Below, piece after piece: positions 53,530-63,190 of a DNA stretch of 64,000 bases. Positions within the stretch are counted from its first letter, which is position 1; each line of letters starts with the position of its first letter. Position numbers and translations under genes: made by a program. This DNA is from Bradyrhizobium iriomotense (lineage in GTDB: Bacteria; Pseudomonadota; Alphaproteobacteria; Rhizobiales; Xanthobacteraceae). The stretch spans positions 62,001-126,000 of the forward strand of contig NZ_BSOW01000006.1 of assembly GCF_030160715.1 (NCBI RefSeq). The letters run 5' to 3'. The notes beneath the pieces are model-generated. The model saw nothing but the letters and a program-made list of their open reading frames with translations, was not told the origin of the DNA and did no database searches.

Positions 53530-54504
53530 TCAGGACTTGTCGAACTTCTTGACGACATCGGCCCATTTCACGATGTCGCTGCGCAGGAATGTTTCGAACT
53601 CATTCGGCGTCATCGCCATCGGCACGGCACCTTGTTCGGTCCAGAGCTTGACGATGTCGGGTCGCTTCACAAGGGCTGTGACGGCGGCGTTGAGCTTGTC
53701 GATGACCGGTTTCGGCGTGCCCGCCGGCGCCATCAGGCCGAGCCAGATGGTCGCCTCATAGCCGGGTACGCCGGCTTCGCCTGCGGTCGGGACGTTCGGC
53801 AGCACCGCGGAGCGCTGCTTGCCCGTGGTCGCGAGCGCACGTACCTGGTTCTCCGTCACATTGGGTGCCATCGCCGGCACCGCATCGATCATCATCTGCA
53901 CTTGTCCGCCGATCACGCCGCTGCGCGCCTCGCCGCTGTTGCGATAGGGGACGTGCACGACGTCGATATCAGCCATGGCTTTGAACAGCTCGCCGGCCAT
54001 GTGATAGGGCGTGCCCTGTCCCGATGACGCGTAGTTCAGCTTGCCCGGCTGCGACTTGGCGAGCGCGATGAACTCGGAAAGCGACTTCGCCGGCACGGAA
54101 GGGTGAACCACGATGACGAGATCGGAATAGTTCACCGGTGCGATCGGCGCGAGGTCGCGCATCAGATCGTATTTGCGCTGCGCCGGCGTCAGCAGCGATT
54201 CGTTCGCGGTCTGGGTGTTGGACATCATCAAGAGCGTGTAGCCGTCGGCCTGCGACTTCGCGGCCTCCAGCGTGCCGATGACGCCGCCGGCGCCGGTGCG
54301 GTTCTCGATCACGAAGGGCTGGCCAAAGCTCTCCTGAAGCACGTTTCCGATCAGTCGCGCTGCAACGTCGGCGGGTCCCCCGGCCCCGAAGGGGACGATG
54401 ATCCGGACCGCATGCGTGGGATAATCCTGCGCGAAGCAGCGCGGCGCGGAGAATAGGGTGAGCAGCCCGGCGGCCAATGCCAGCGCGAATTTTGGGCCCG
54501 TCAT
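53530..54504 (-). CDS. Tripartite tricarboxylate transporter (Bug family) substrate-binding protein
   Basis: A 324-residue periplasmic protein. The signal peptide runs MTGPKFALALAAGLLTLFSA with cleavage near CFA-QDYP. The mature protein begins YPTHAVRIIVPFGAGGPADVAARLIG, split here as YPTHAVRIIVPF then GAGGPADVAARLIG; it is the hallmark of TctC/Bug proteins. LNYASSGQGTPYHMAGELF is also typical. No TctA/TctB permease is adjacent. It precedes the hydroxylase operon by 16 bp on the same strand, so it may deliver the hydroxylase substrate. GAGGGAGG precedes the ATG. Confidence 0.92.
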   Translation of the reverse strand: MTGPKFALALAAGLLTLFSAPRCFAQDYPTHAVRIIVPFGAGGPADVAARLIGNVLQESFGQPFVIENRTGAGGVIGTLEAAKSQADGYTLLMMSNTQTANESLLTPAQRKYDLMRDLAPIAPVNYSDLVIVVHPSVPAKSLSEFIALAKSQPGKLNYASSGQGTPYHMAGELFKAMADIDVVHVPYRNSGEARSGVIGGQVQMMIDAVPAMAPNVTENQVRALATTGKQRSAVLPNVPTAGEAGVPGYEATIWLGLMAPAGTPKPVIDKLNAAVTALVKRPDIVKLWTEQGAVPMAMTPNEFETFLRSDIVKWADVVKKFDKS

Positions 54505-54727
54505 GCCCGCCTCCCTCTGTCGTTCTTGTTGGCGCGCACTCTAGCGACAAGCCAAGCCGGCTGTCGACGCCTCACAAAGTCGACCTGGCTGGGAATACCT
54601 TGCTGGGAATATTGCGCGGTTTCCGGTGTGGCCGCCGGAACAGGCCGGGTCAGCCCCAGCTATTTGCATGGGCAATCCCGGATAAAGGGGCTCGGCTGGC
54701 CGATCCTTTGGTGTTACGAATTTGGCC

Positions 54728-56818
54728 ATGAACCAGCACGCCAAGATTGCGATCCGCCATTCCACCTGTCCGCACGACTGCCCGTCGGCCTGCGCGCTCG
54801 ATGTCGAGGTCATCGAAGGCCGCAGCATCGGCCGCGTACGCGGCTCGAAGCAGCAGACCTATACGGCGGGTGTCGTCTGCGCCAAGGTCGCGCGCTATGC
54901 CGAGCGTATCCATCACCCCGAGCGGCTGATGTATCCGATGCGCCGCACCGGGCCGAAGGGCTCGGGCCAGTTCGAGCGGATCTCCTGGGACGAGGCGCTG
55001 GACGAGATCGGGCATCGCTTCAACGCCGTCGAGCGCGAATTCGGCGCCGAGGCGGTCTGGCCCTATTACTACGCCGGCACCATGGGACTGGTGATGCGCG
55101 ACGGCCTCAACCGCCTCACGCATGTGAAGAGATATTCGCGCTTCTATTCGACGATCTGCGCCAACGTCGCGCGCGTCGGCTTTGCGGTGGGCGCCGGCAA
55201 GATCGCCGGCGTCGATCCGCGCGAGATGGGAGTCTCAGACCTCGTGGTGATCTGGGGCACCAACCCCGTCAACACCCAGGTCAACGTGATGACGCACGCC
55301 TCCCGTGCCCGCAAGGAGCGTGGCGCGAGGATCGCCGCCGTCGACATCTACAACAACGACACCATGAAGCAGGCTGACATCAAGATCATCCTGCGTCCCG
55401 GCACCGACGGCGCGTTCGCCTGCGGGGTCATGCATGTCCTGTTCCGCGACGGTTATGCCGACCGCACCTATATGGACAAGTACACCGATTGTCCCGCCGA
55501 GCTCGAAGCGCATCTGGAGACGCGCACGCCGGAATGGGCGTCCGCGATCTGCGGCGTTCCGGTCGCCGAGATCGAGGCCTTCGCGAAGGCGATCGGCGAG
55601 ACCAAGCGGACGTTCTTCCGCCTCGGCTATGGCTTCAGCCGCAGCCGCAACGGTGCTGCCCAGATGCATGCCGCGGCCTGCATTCCCGCGGTGACCGGCG
55701 CCTGGCAATATGAAGGCGGCGGCGCCTTCTTCAACAATTACGCGCTGTGGCACTTCGACGAATCCATCATCGAAGGCCACGAGGCGATCGATCGCTCGAC
55801 GCGCGCGCTCGACCAGTCCAAGATCGGCCGCATCCTGACCGGCGATGCCGAGGCCCTGCACGGCAAGGGGCCGGTCAAGGCGATGCTGATCCAGAATACC
55901 AACCCGGTGACGGTTGCGCCGGAGCAGGTGCTGGTGCGCCAGGGCTTTGCGCGCGAGGACCTGTTCGTGGCGGTGCACGAGCAGTTCATGACCGAGACGG
56001 CGCAGATGGCCGACATCGTTCTGCCGGCGACCATGTTCATGGAGCATGACGATCTCTATTACGGCGGTGGCCATCAGCACATCTCCGTCGGGCCCAGGCT
56101 GATTGATCCGCCCGGAGAATGCCGCTCCAACCACGAAGTGCTGCAGGCTTTGGCGCCGCGCCTCGGCGCCAAGCACCGGGGTTTCGAGATGTCGCCGCGC
56201 GAACTGATCGATGCGACGCTGAAGCTGAGTGGCCACGGCGATATCGCGGCGCTCGAAGCGGACATCTGGCGCGATCTCCAGCCGGATTTCCGCACGTCGC
56301 ACTTCCTTGACGGCTTTGCGCATGCCGACAAGAAATTCCACTTCAAGGCCGACTGGGTGCATCCGCCGTTCGGCCTGATGATGGGCGATTTCGACAAGAT
56401 GCCGTCGCTGCCGGATCATTGGGCCGTGATCGAAGAGGCCGATCGGGACCATCCGTTCCGGCTTGCGACGAGCCCATCGCGCAGCTTCCTCAACACGACC
56501 TTCAACGAGACGCCGTCCTCGCAGGCGCGCGAGGGCAAGCCGAGCGTGATGGTCCATCCCCTGGATGCGGCCGCACTCGACATCGCCGAGGGCGATGCCG
56601 TGACGCTCGGCAACACCCGCGGCGAGACGACGCTCATTGCGACGCTGTTCGACGGCGTGCAGCGCGGCGTGCTGATCGCGGAGTCCGTCCATCCGAACAA
56701 GAACCACATCGGCGGCCGCGGCATCAACGTCCTGACCGGTGCGGACACGATCGCCCCGATCGGCGGCGCGCCGTTCCACGACAACAAGGTCTGGCTGAGG
56801 AAGGCGGCGAACGCCTAA
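54728..56818 (+). CDS. Molybdopterin-dependent oxidoreductase (formate-dehydrogenase/DMSO-reductase family)
   Basis: A 696-residue protein. The N-terminal 4Fe-4S motif is CPHDCPSAC with a fourth Cys in VVCAKV near residue 53. The molybdopterin domain follows, with WGTNPVNTQ near 178, RPGTDGAF near 222 and MLIQNTNPV near 388. The C-terminal MoCo domain includes HPLDAAALDIAEGDAVTLGN. It is about the length of arsenite/thiosulfate/formate-type family members lacking extra domains. It has no Tat signal and thus is cytoplasmic. Substrate unknown. ATG 54728 was chosen over a TTG two codons earlier. It is divergent from the TTT binding protein. Confidence 0.9.
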   Translation: MNQHAKIAIRHSTCPHDCPSACALDVEVIEGRSIGRVRGSKQQTYTAGVVCAKVARYAERIHHPERLMYPMRRTGPKGSGQFERISWDEALDEIGHRFNAVEREFGAEAVWPYYYAGTMGLVMRDGLNRLTHVKRYSRFYSTICANVARVGFAVGAGKIAGVDPREMGVSDLVVIWGTNPVNTQVNVMTHASRARKERGARIAAVDIYNNDTMKQADIKIILRPGTDGAFACGVMHVLFRDGYADRTYMDKYTDCPAELEAHLETRTPEWASAICGVPVAEIEAFAKAIGETKRTFFRLGYGFSRSRNGAAQMHAAACIPAVTGAWQYEGGGAFFNNYALWHFDESIIEGHEAIDRSTRALDQSKIGRILTGDAEALHGKGPVKAMLIQNTNPVTVAPEQVLVRQGFAREDLFVAVHEQFMTETAQMADIVLPATMFMEHDDLYYGGGHQHISVGPRLIDPPGECRSNHEVLQALAPRLGAKHRGFEMSPRELIDATLKLSGHGDIAALEADIWRDLQPDFRTSHFLDGFAHADKKFHFKADWVHPPFGLMMGDFDKMPSLPDHWAVIEEADRDHPFRLATSPSRSFLNTTFNETPSSQAREGKPSVMVHPLDAAALDIAEGDAVTLGNTRGETTLIATLFDGVQRGVLIAESVHPNKNHIGGRGINVLTGADTIAPIGGAPFHDNKVWLRKAANA

Positions 56819-58194
56819 GGCGCGCACTCCGTCACACCATAGCCGGCGAACTCCTTGGCGATGTTCGGGTCCAGCGACTTGGCGAGAGCTATGTCCTTTG
56901 CACCATCGCCGCCGCTGCGCTTGGTGGCGATGCCGCGGCCGAACAGCGAAGACGATGCGCGCGGGTTGCGCTGGATGGCGTCCGAATAATCCTTGATCGC
57001 CTCAGTCGTCTTGCCGAGCTTGAGGTTGACGAGCCCGCGGCTGTCCAGCGCATCGGTCAAGCCGGGATCGATCTGAAGCGCCTGGTCGCAATCGGCGAGC
57101 GCGGATTGCAGATCGCCGATCGCGGCCCGTGTCCAGCAGCGGTTGTTGAGGGCTTCCGCATCCTTGGGATCGAGGCCGAGGACGGCATCGAAATCCGCAA
57201 CCGCGAGCACATAGAGATGCCGGATCGCATAGACCTGTCCGCGCTGGTAGCGCGCAACCGCGTCGTTGCCATTGGCGGCGATCTTGCGGCTGAGGTCCGC
57301 GATCACGGGATCCCTGGCGAGATCTTCCGCGCTCGCCCCGCTGTCCGGCTGAGCTGCCTCGCAGGCGGGCTTTGGCGGCTCTGTCTTTTGCGGCTCGGGC
57401 TTCGCGGGAGTTTGATCTGCGGGCTTGTCGGGCGGACGCGCCGCAGGGCCAGTGAACGAAAACTCTGACGTCAGCGACGACGACAACCAGGGCACCTGCT
57501 CCTTGTTGGTCGCGTTGACCACGCCATCCTTCGTGTTCGTCAACGCCTGCTCGGCGCTGACGCCGGGCACTGACATCTCGCGCAACAACTCGGTGACGAA
57601 CAGGCCGTGGTCGTTCTTGCTGTTGGTCACGACCGAGCCGAGCCCGGTCGAGTAGAGCACGAGCGAATTGGCGGGCGTGACGACCGGCGCAAGGCCCGCC
57701 GAGTAGCGGCGGAAGCGCCGCTCGAACGGGTTGCGGCGCGAAGCCTCGATCAGCGCGATCTTGATTGCTGCGCCGCGGTTGTGCATCTCGCCCAGGATGG
57801 CTTCGAGTGCGAAGCCCTCGCGCGACACGTCCGGCTCGGTCCAGATCTGGGCGTCGACCGGCAGCAGGTAGGTCTGCCGGTTGGACTGCACCCCAAAACC
57901 GTCGAAGAAGATCAGCGCGACCGATCCCTGTGCGATCCTGCCATAGAAGCGATCGAGTGCCTTTCGCATGGCGTCGCCGGTCAGGTTAATCGCCTTGTCG
58001 ACGACGAACCCGTCGTGCATCAGCTCCTCCGCCAAATCATTGGCATCGTTTGCCGCGTCGTTCAGCACCAATTCGTTGTCGGGGTATTTGGCGTTGCCGA
58101 TCACGAGCGCGATTTTCGCAGGGTCGGCGGCCAGGCCTTCGCCGGCAAAAGCAATGATCAAACCTGTCAGCAACAACGCGACGGTGGCGCGCAT
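56815..58194 (-). CDS. Exported caspase-fold (C14) pseudo-protease with TPR repeats
   Basis: A 459-residue protein with a signal peptide (cleavage after GLAA, residue 23). Residues 27-240 are a caspase/metacaspase p20-like domain beginning IALVIGNAKY. The histidine motif YSGHG is replaced by FDGFG (Phe100 in place of His) and the cysteine motif DACR is replaced by EASR (Ser152 in place of Cys). Both catalytic residues are absent, so protease activity is unlikely. A Pro/Lys/Glu-rich linker (about 275-305) leads to TPR-like repeats (about 325-440; for example GLVNLKLGKTTEAIKDYSDAI). ATG 58194 with GAAGAG upstream is chosen. Its stop overlaps that of the convergent oxidoreductase. Confidence 0.85.
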   Translation of the reverse strand: MRATVALLLTGLIIAFAGEGLAADPAKIALVIGNAKYPDNELVLNDAANDANDLAEELMHDGFVVDKAINLTGDAMRKALDRFYGRIAQGSVALIFFDGFGVQSNRQTYLLPVDAQIWTEPDVSREGFALEAILGEMHNRGAAIKIALIEASRRNPFERRFRRYSAGLAPVVTPANSLVLYSTGLGSVVTNSKNDHGLFVTELLREMSVPGVSAEQALTNTKDGVVNATNKEQVPWLSSSLTSEFSFTGPAARPPDKPADQTPAKPEPQKTEPPKPACEAAQPDSGASAEDLARDPVIADLSRKIAANGNDAVARYQRGQVYAIRHLYVLAVADFDAVLGLDPKDAEALNNRCWTRAAIGDLQSALADCDQALQIDPGLTDALDSRGLVNLKLGKTTEAIKDYSDAIQRNPRASSSLFGRGIATKRSGGDGAKDIALAKSLDPNIAKEFAGYGVTECAP

Positions 58195-58369
58195 GAATTG
58201 CTCTTCGGTGATGAAATCTCCTTTCAGGATAGCGGGCATCTCCCATATTTCAATCGCCAAGCGCAGTTGCGCCAAGGCGCTATGACGATTTCATGCCCGA
58301 GATTGTCCTTGCGCTCGACGTCCGACCTGCCGCAAATGGTTGGCAACGGGAGCAACGAGCGAGCGGGCC

Positions 58370-59152
58370 ATGACCGACACGAGCAGCGTCATCACCGAGA
58401 AGCGCGGGCAGGCGTTCTGGATCACCATCAACCGCCCGGAGAAGCGCAATGCGCTCAACGGCGAGGTGATCGCCGGCATCGCCAAGGGTTATCGCGATGC
58501 GCATGACGACAAGGACGTCCGTGTCATCGTGCTCACCGGGGCGGGCGACAAGGCGTTTTGCGCCGGCGCGGACTTGCAGAATTCCGGCGCCGCCTTCGCG
58601 ATGGACTTTTCCAGGCCCAACGTCGACTACGCCGATCTGTTGCGCCTGTCGCAGGATGCGACGAAACCTGCGATCGCGCGCCTCAGTGGCGTCTGCATGG
58701 CCGGCGGCATGGGCCTGTTGTGCATGACCGACATGGCGGTCGCCGCCGATCACGTCATCTTCGGCCTGCCCGAGGTGAAGGTCGGCGTGTTTCCGATGCA
58801 GGTGCTCAGCCTGCTCCAGAACATCGCGCCGCCGCGGCTCGTCAACGAATGGGCACTGACGGGCGAGCCGTTCGATGCCAAGGCTGCGCAAGAGGCGGGC
58901 CTGCTGAACTACGTGGTGCCGGCGGCCGAGCTCGACGCCAAGGTCGACTGGTTGATCGGCCGCATCGTCGACAAGTCACCGACCGCGATCCGCCGCGGCA
59001 AATACGCCATGCGCGCCATCGCTTCGATGTCGTTCGACGAGAGCATCGCCTATACCGAGAGCCAGATCGCGCTGCTTGCGATGACCGAGGACGCCAAGGA
59101 AGGCCTGAAAGCCTTCAGCGAGAAGCGCAAGCCATCCTGGACGGGGCGGTGA
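58370..59152 (+). CDS. Enoyl-CoA hydratase family protein
   Basis: A 260-residue crotonase-fold protein. NRPEKRNALNG near residue 20, GAGDKAFCAGADL near 60 (oxyanion hole) and the ICMAGGMGLLCMTDMAVAAD-like segment near 105 are typical. Glu in the FGLPEVKVGVFP strand occupies a catalytic position (about 133). The frame extends to 58340 but ATG 58370 is closer to the family start. It is not obviously in an operon; the next 430 bp are repeats. Confidence 0.88.
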   Translation: MTDTSSVITEKRGQAFWITINRPEKRNALNGEVIAGIAKGYRDAHDDKDVRVIVLTGAGDKAFCAGADLQNSGAAFAMDFSRPNVDYADLLRLSQDATKPAIARLSGVCMAGGMGLLCMTDMAVAADHVIFGLPEVKVGVFPMQVLSLLQNIAPPRLVNEWALTGEPFDAKAAQEAGLLNYVVPAAELDAKVDWLIGRIVDKSPTAIRRGKYAMRAIASMSFDESIAYTESQIALLAMTEDAKEGLKAFSEKRKPSWTGR

Positions 59153-59184
59153 GGGGAGGAGCTGGAGCCCTCACCACATCACTA

Positions 59185-59290
59185 CCGTCATTCCCCGCGA
59201 AAGCGGGGAATCCAGTACGCCGCGGCCTCTCCGTATTCATCACCGCCTCTGGAATACTGGATCGCCCGCTTTCGCGGGCGATGACAGCGA
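59185..59290. repeat. Dispersed palindromic repeat (CGTCATTCCCCGCGAAAGCGGGG type)
   Basis: Two hairpins: CCCCGCGAAAGCGGGG at 59193-59208 and CGCCCGCTTTCGCGGGCG at 59263-59280, bracketed by GTCATTC...TCCAGTA and TACTGGAT...GATGACAGC. This form is common between genes in Bradyrhizobium and relatives. Confidence 0.8.
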
Positions 59291-59314
59291 GTAGGTGAAT
59301 GGCACTTGCCGCAA

Positions 59315-59348
59315 GCTCGTCATTGCGAGCGAAGCGAAGCAATCCAGG
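59315..59348. repeat. Dispersed repeat (CATTGCGAGCGAAGCGAAGC type)
   Basis: CTCGTCATTGCGAGCGAAGC followed by GAAGCAATCCAGG, a short element found widely in alphaproteobacterial intergenic DNA. Distinct from the one 25 bp before it. Confidence 0.75.
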
Positions 59349-59526
59349 TTCTTACCGCGGCGTAGCCCAATGGCGGCTTGCAGCTTGTTCGATGATGGCA
59401 TTTTGCCCCTGATTTGCCCGACGCGTCAAGAGAATTCGTAAAATCAGCAATGCTGCGGGCGGTCGTCGCCGACTCCTTTGCATGGGGTTGTTTTTCAGAT
59501 TTTGTTCTGGCGTCACGGAAGCAAGT

Positions 59527-59564
59527 CCGTAGGGTGGTTAGCCGAGGGCGTAACCCACCCTACG
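59527..59564. repeat. Inverted repeat (CGTAGGGTGG...CCACCCTACG)
   Basis: Arms CGTAGGGTGGTTA and TAACCCACCCTACG flank a short GCCGAGGGCG loop, close to a perfect hairpin 16 bp from the stop of the GlcG-like gene. It may act as a bidirectional terminator. Family is common in Bradyrhizobium. Confidence 0.75.
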
Positions 59565-59579
59565 TCCTGATTTGGCGTC

Positions 59580-60008
59580 TCAGCCCGCGTTCGCCTTCAG
59601 CCCGGCCGCTGTGATGCCCGCGACGGCGCAGGCTTCGTCATTGTCCGAGGTGTCGCCGGAGACGCCGACCGCGCCGAGGAGCGTGGTGCCGTCCTGGATC
59701 AGCACGCCGCCGGGGACCGGGACCAGCGCGCCCTTGGCGATGGTGTTCACGGCGTCGATGAAATAGGCCTGCTCCTGCGCTCGCTGGAACAGCGCGCGCG
59801 ATCCCATGCCCATCGCGAGCGCGCCATAGGCCTTGCCGTGCGCGATCTCGGCGCGCATCAGGCTGGTGCCGTCCTGCGCCGCCGCGAGCTTGAGGACGCC
59901 GCGTGCATCCAGGATGGTGACGACGAGCGGCTTCAGCTTCAGCTCCGCGGCCTTCGCGAAGGCGGCGTCGAGGATCTTGCGGGCGGTGTCGAGGGTGAGT
60001 TCAGCCAT
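59580..60008 (-). CDS. GlcG/HbpS family heme-binding-like protein
   Basis: A 142-residue protein with the GlcG fold: LTLDTARKILDAAFAKAAE, IAHGKAYGALAMGM, and the GGVLIQDGTTLLGAVGVSGDTSD core that closes with DEACAVAGI. GlcG is an accessory of the glycolate oxidase operon; its exact role is not settled. It overlaps the upstream GlcD-GlcF fusion by 8 bp, supporting a functional link. Confidence 0.9.
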   Translation of the reverse strand: MAELTLDTARKILDAAFAKAAELKLKPLVVTILDARGVLKLAAAQDGTSLMRAEIAHGKAYGALAMGMGSRALFQRAQEQAYFIDAVNTIAKGALVPVPGGVLIQDGTTLLGAVGVSGDTSDNDEACAVAGITAAGLKANAG

Positions 60009-63000
60009 TTGGAATGTCCTTGTGTGATGAGGTCGTTGGATTTGCTTTGGCGCGATCGAGGCTCATGGCGAGCACGCGCGCGACATGCAGGGCGTCGCGC
60101 GCGCTGCCGTCATGGATCTGATGCCGGCACGAGGTGCCGTCGGCGACCACCAGCGTTGCCTGGTCCGCACGGCGCACAGCGGGCAGCAGCGACAGCTCGG
60201 CCATCTCGAGCGAGGCATCATAAGTGTCCGCGCCATAGCCGAAGGCTCCGGCCATGCCGCAGCAGCTCGACTCGATGGTCTCGACTTTCAGGCCGGGAAC
60301 GAGGCGCAGCACCTGCTCGACCGGCTTGAAGGCGCCGAAGGATTTTTGGTGGCAATGGCCGTGCACGAGCGCCTTCTCGCCGACCGCTCCGAGCGGCAGT
60401 TGCAGGCGTCCAGCTTCCGCCTCGCGTATCAGAAACTCCTCGAAGGTGAGGGCGTGGGCACTGACGGCCTTGGCGTCGTCGTCCTTGCGCAGCGACAACA
60501 GCTCGTCGCGCAGCGTCAACAGGCAGCTCGGCTCGAGCCCGATGATCGGTACGCCCCGTGCGGCAAACGGTGCGAAGCTCGCAACGAGACGGTCGAGCTC
60601 GGCCTTCGCCTCGTCGACGAGACCTGCGGACAGGAACGTGCGGCCGCAGCACAGCGGCCGGGTGCCGCTGACGGGCTTTGGCAGATGCACGCGATAGCCG
60701 CCTGCGACGAGCACACGCAGCGCGGCGTCGAGGTTTTCCCGCTCGTAGATCCGATTGAACGTATCGGCGAACAGCACGACCTCGCAGCCATCCACGGGTC
60801 CAACCGCCTCCGTAGGCGGCGCAAACACGTCGCTGCGGAACGCAGGCAACGCGCGGCGCGCGCTGATGCCCGCAAAACGCTCGAACAGCTTTCGCAGCAG
60901 AGCGCTGCGGTTGCGCAGGTTCGCGAGCGGCGCGAAGCGCGAGGCGATACCGGCATAGCGCGGCAAATAGCCGACCAGCCGGTCGCGCAGCGTCAAACCG
61001 CGAGACGCGACGCGCGCCGCCAGCACCTCGATCTTCATCTTGGCCATGTCGACGCCGGTCGGGCATTCGTGGCGGCAGGCCTTGCAGGAGACGCAGAGTT
61101 TCAGTGTCTCCATCATCTCGTCGGAGGACAGCGCATCAGGGCCGAGCTGGCCGGAGATCGCGAGCCGCAGCGTGTTGGCGCGGCCGCGGGTGACGTCCTT
61201 CTCGTTGCGCGTCGCGCGATAGGACGGGCACATCACGCCGCCCTCGAGCTTGCGGCAGGCGCCGTTGTTGTTGCACATCTCGACTGCGCCCTGGAAGCCG
61301 CCGCCCGCACCGGGCCAGGCAGACCAGTCGAGCCTGGTCTTGAGCTCAGTGATGCGATAGTCCGGCCGGTAGCGGAACAGCGCGCGGTCGTCCATCCTGG
61401 GCGCGTCGACGATCTTGCCGGGGTTGAGGACGTTCTCGGGATCAAACCGCCGCTTCACTTCCATGAAGTCCGCGACGAGACGCTCGCCGAACATCGCTGC
61501 GTGAAACTCCGAGCGCACAATGCCGTCGCCATGCTCGCCGGAATGCGAGCCCTTGTACTCGCGCACCATGGCGAAGGCCTCTTCGGCGATGGCGCGCATC
61601 GCCTTCACGTCCTTCTCCAGCTTCAGGTTCAGGACCGGACGCACATGCAGACAGCCCTCGGAGGCATGAGCGTACATCGTGCCGCTGGTGCCGTGCTTCG
61701 CAAAAACCTCGTTGAGCCGCGCGGTGTAGTCGGCGAGATGCGGCAGTGGCACCGCGCAGTCTTCGACGAAGGAGACCGGCTTGCCCTCCTGCTTCATCGA
61801 CATCATGACGTTGAGGCCGGCGGCGCGGAAATCGGCGATGCCACTCTGCAAGGCAGGCTCGGTGATCTCGACCACGCCGCCCCATTTGCGCTTGTCGTTG
61901 GTCCAGCCGAAGCCGAGATCGCCCATCAGCTCGGTGAGCTGCTTGAGCCGCTGCAAATTGGTCGCCTGGTCCTCTTCGGCGAACTCCACCACCAGCACCG
62001 CATCCGGATCGTCCCTGATCGCAGCGCCGATAATGGGGCGAAACATCGCGATGTCGCGGCCGAGCGCGATCATGGTGCGGTCGACGAGCTCGACCGCGAT
62101 CGGCTTGAGCTTGACGAGATGCTGGGCCGCATCCATCGCCTCGTAGAAGCTGCCGAAATGGCAGACGCCAAGGGCCTTGTTGCGGATGACGGGCCACAGC
62201 TTCAACTCGACCTTGGTGGTGAAAGCGAGGGTGCCTTCGGAGCCGACGAGCAGATGCGCCATGTTGTTCGGCGCATTGCGCGGTGTGAGCGCATCGAGAT
62301 TGTAGCCGCCGACGCGGCGCTGCACTTTCGGAAACCTGTCCGCGATCTCGTCGGCCTCGCGCGCGCCGAGATCGAGCATGTCGCGGAACAGGGCCAGCGT
62401 CGTCGCGCTTGCTTTGACGTCGGAGAGATCGCGCGGCACGTCGCCGAAGCGCGCTAGGGCGCCGTCGGCAAGTGCGGCTTCCATCGACAGCGTGTTGTCG
62501 CGCATGGTGCCGTAGCGCAAGCTACGGCCGCCGCAGGAATTGTTGCCGGCCATGCCGCCGATGGTGGCGCGCGACGCCGTGGAGACGTCGACCGGGAACC
62601 ACAGGCCGTGCTTCTTGAGCTGGCGGTTGAGATCGTCGAGCACGATGCCGGGCTCGACCACGCAAGTCCGGTTCTCGATGTCGAGCGAGAGGATGCGGTT
62701 CAGGTGTTTCGAGACATCGATGACGAGACCGTCATTGACGGTCTGGCCGCATTGCGAGGTGCCACCGCCGCGCGGGGTGACCTTCAGGCCCTCGTCGCGG
62801 GCAATTGCCAGCGCCCGCAGCGCCTCGTCCATGCTGCGCGGCACAACCACGCCCAGGGGCATGATCTGGTAGAAGGAGGCATCCGTAGCGTAGCGGCCGC
62901 GGCTGAAGGCATCGAACAGGACGTCGCCCGTGATTTCACGGGCCAGACGCCCGGCCAGGCCGCTGTTTTGCGCCGATTTTATCGATTTTTCGGCCACGTC

Positions 63001-63009
63001 AGCCGCCAT
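60001..63009 (-). CDS. FAD-binding / Fe-S oxidoreductase fusion (GlcD-GlcF or D-lactate dehydrogenase type)
   Basis: A 1002-residue fusion. Residues 50-480 are an FAD-linked oxidase (VTPRGGGTSQCGQTV near 90, GGMAGNNSCGGRSLRYG near 165). About 560-680 hold a Cys-rich 4Fe-4S ferredoxin domain including CVSCKACRHECPTGVDM. The C-terminal third (about 700-1000) has two CCG domains with CCGRTF and SCCGMAGAFGYG. This is the YdiJ-like single-chain architecture that oxidises D-2-hydroxy acids and passes electrons to the quinone pool. ATG 63009 begins right at the domain. GlcG and the aminotransferase nearby suggest glycolate or related hydroxy acids. Confidence 0.92.
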   Translation of the reverse strand: MAADVAEKSIKSAQNSGLAGRLAREITGDVLFDAFSRGRYATDASFYQIMPLGVVVPRSMDEALRALAIARDEGLKVTPRGGGTSQCGQTVNDGLVIDVSKHLNRILSLDIENRTCVVEPGIVLDDLNRQLKKHGLWFPVDVSTASRATIGGMAGNNSCGGRSLRYGTMRDNTLSMEAALADGALARFGDVPRDLSDVKASATTLALFRDMLDLGAREADEIADRFPKVQRRVGGYNLDALTPRNAPNNMAHLLVGSEGTLAFTTKVELKLWPVIRNKALGVCHFGSFYEAMDAAQHLVKLKPIAVELVDRTMIALGRDIAMFRPIIGAAIRDDPDAVLVVEFAEEDQATNLQRLKQLTELMGDLGFGWTNDKRKWGGVVEITEPALQSGIADFRAAGLNVMMSMKQEGKPVSFVEDCAVPLPHLADYTARLNEVFAKHGTSGTMYAHASEGCLHVRPVLNLKLEKDVKAMRAIAEEAFAMVREYKGSHSGEHGDGIVRSEFHAAMFGERLVADFMEVKRRFDPENVLNPGKIVDAPRMDDRALFRYRPDYRITELKTRLDWSAWPGAGGGFQGAVEMCNNNGACRKLEGGVMCPSYRATRNEKDVTRGRANTLRLAISGQLGPDALSSDEMMETLKLCVSCKACRHECPTGVDMAKMKIEVLAARVASRGLTLRDRLVGYLPRYAGIASRFAPLANLRNRSALLRKLFERFAGISARRALPAFRSDVFAPPTEAVGPVDGCEVVLFADTFNRIYERENLDAALRVLVAGGYRVHLPKPVSGTRPLCCGRTFLSAGLVDEAKAELDRLVASFAPFAARGVPIIGLEPSCLLTLRDELLSLRKDDDAKAVSAHALTFEEFLIREAEAGRLQLPLGAVGEKALVHGHCHQKSFGAFKPVEQVLRLVPGLKVETIESSCCGMAGAFGYGADTYDASLEMAELSLLPAVRRADQATLVVADGTSCRHQIHDGSARDALHVARVLAMSLDRAKANPTTSSHKDIPNG

Positions 63010-63190
63010 GATCCGCTCTCGCTCTTTCGTCGGTGACGTCTTGCCTAGGGTCGGCCGGATTGGCAAGGCGAGCCCTGCTTCTTGCGCATTGGCGGGCCTT
63101 CTTAGGCGGGGGACAAGCCCGGCGAATAGTGATATTCGAGCGGCTCGCCGAGACCCCTCGGAAAGACTCTCAAGACCGGGAAGGACGCCG

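Noticed and set aside
60085..62457. 790-codon plus-strand frame over the GlcD-GlcF fusion
   Set aside because: Long only because high-GC third positions suppress stops; no motif, and it lies opposite a well-supported enzyme.
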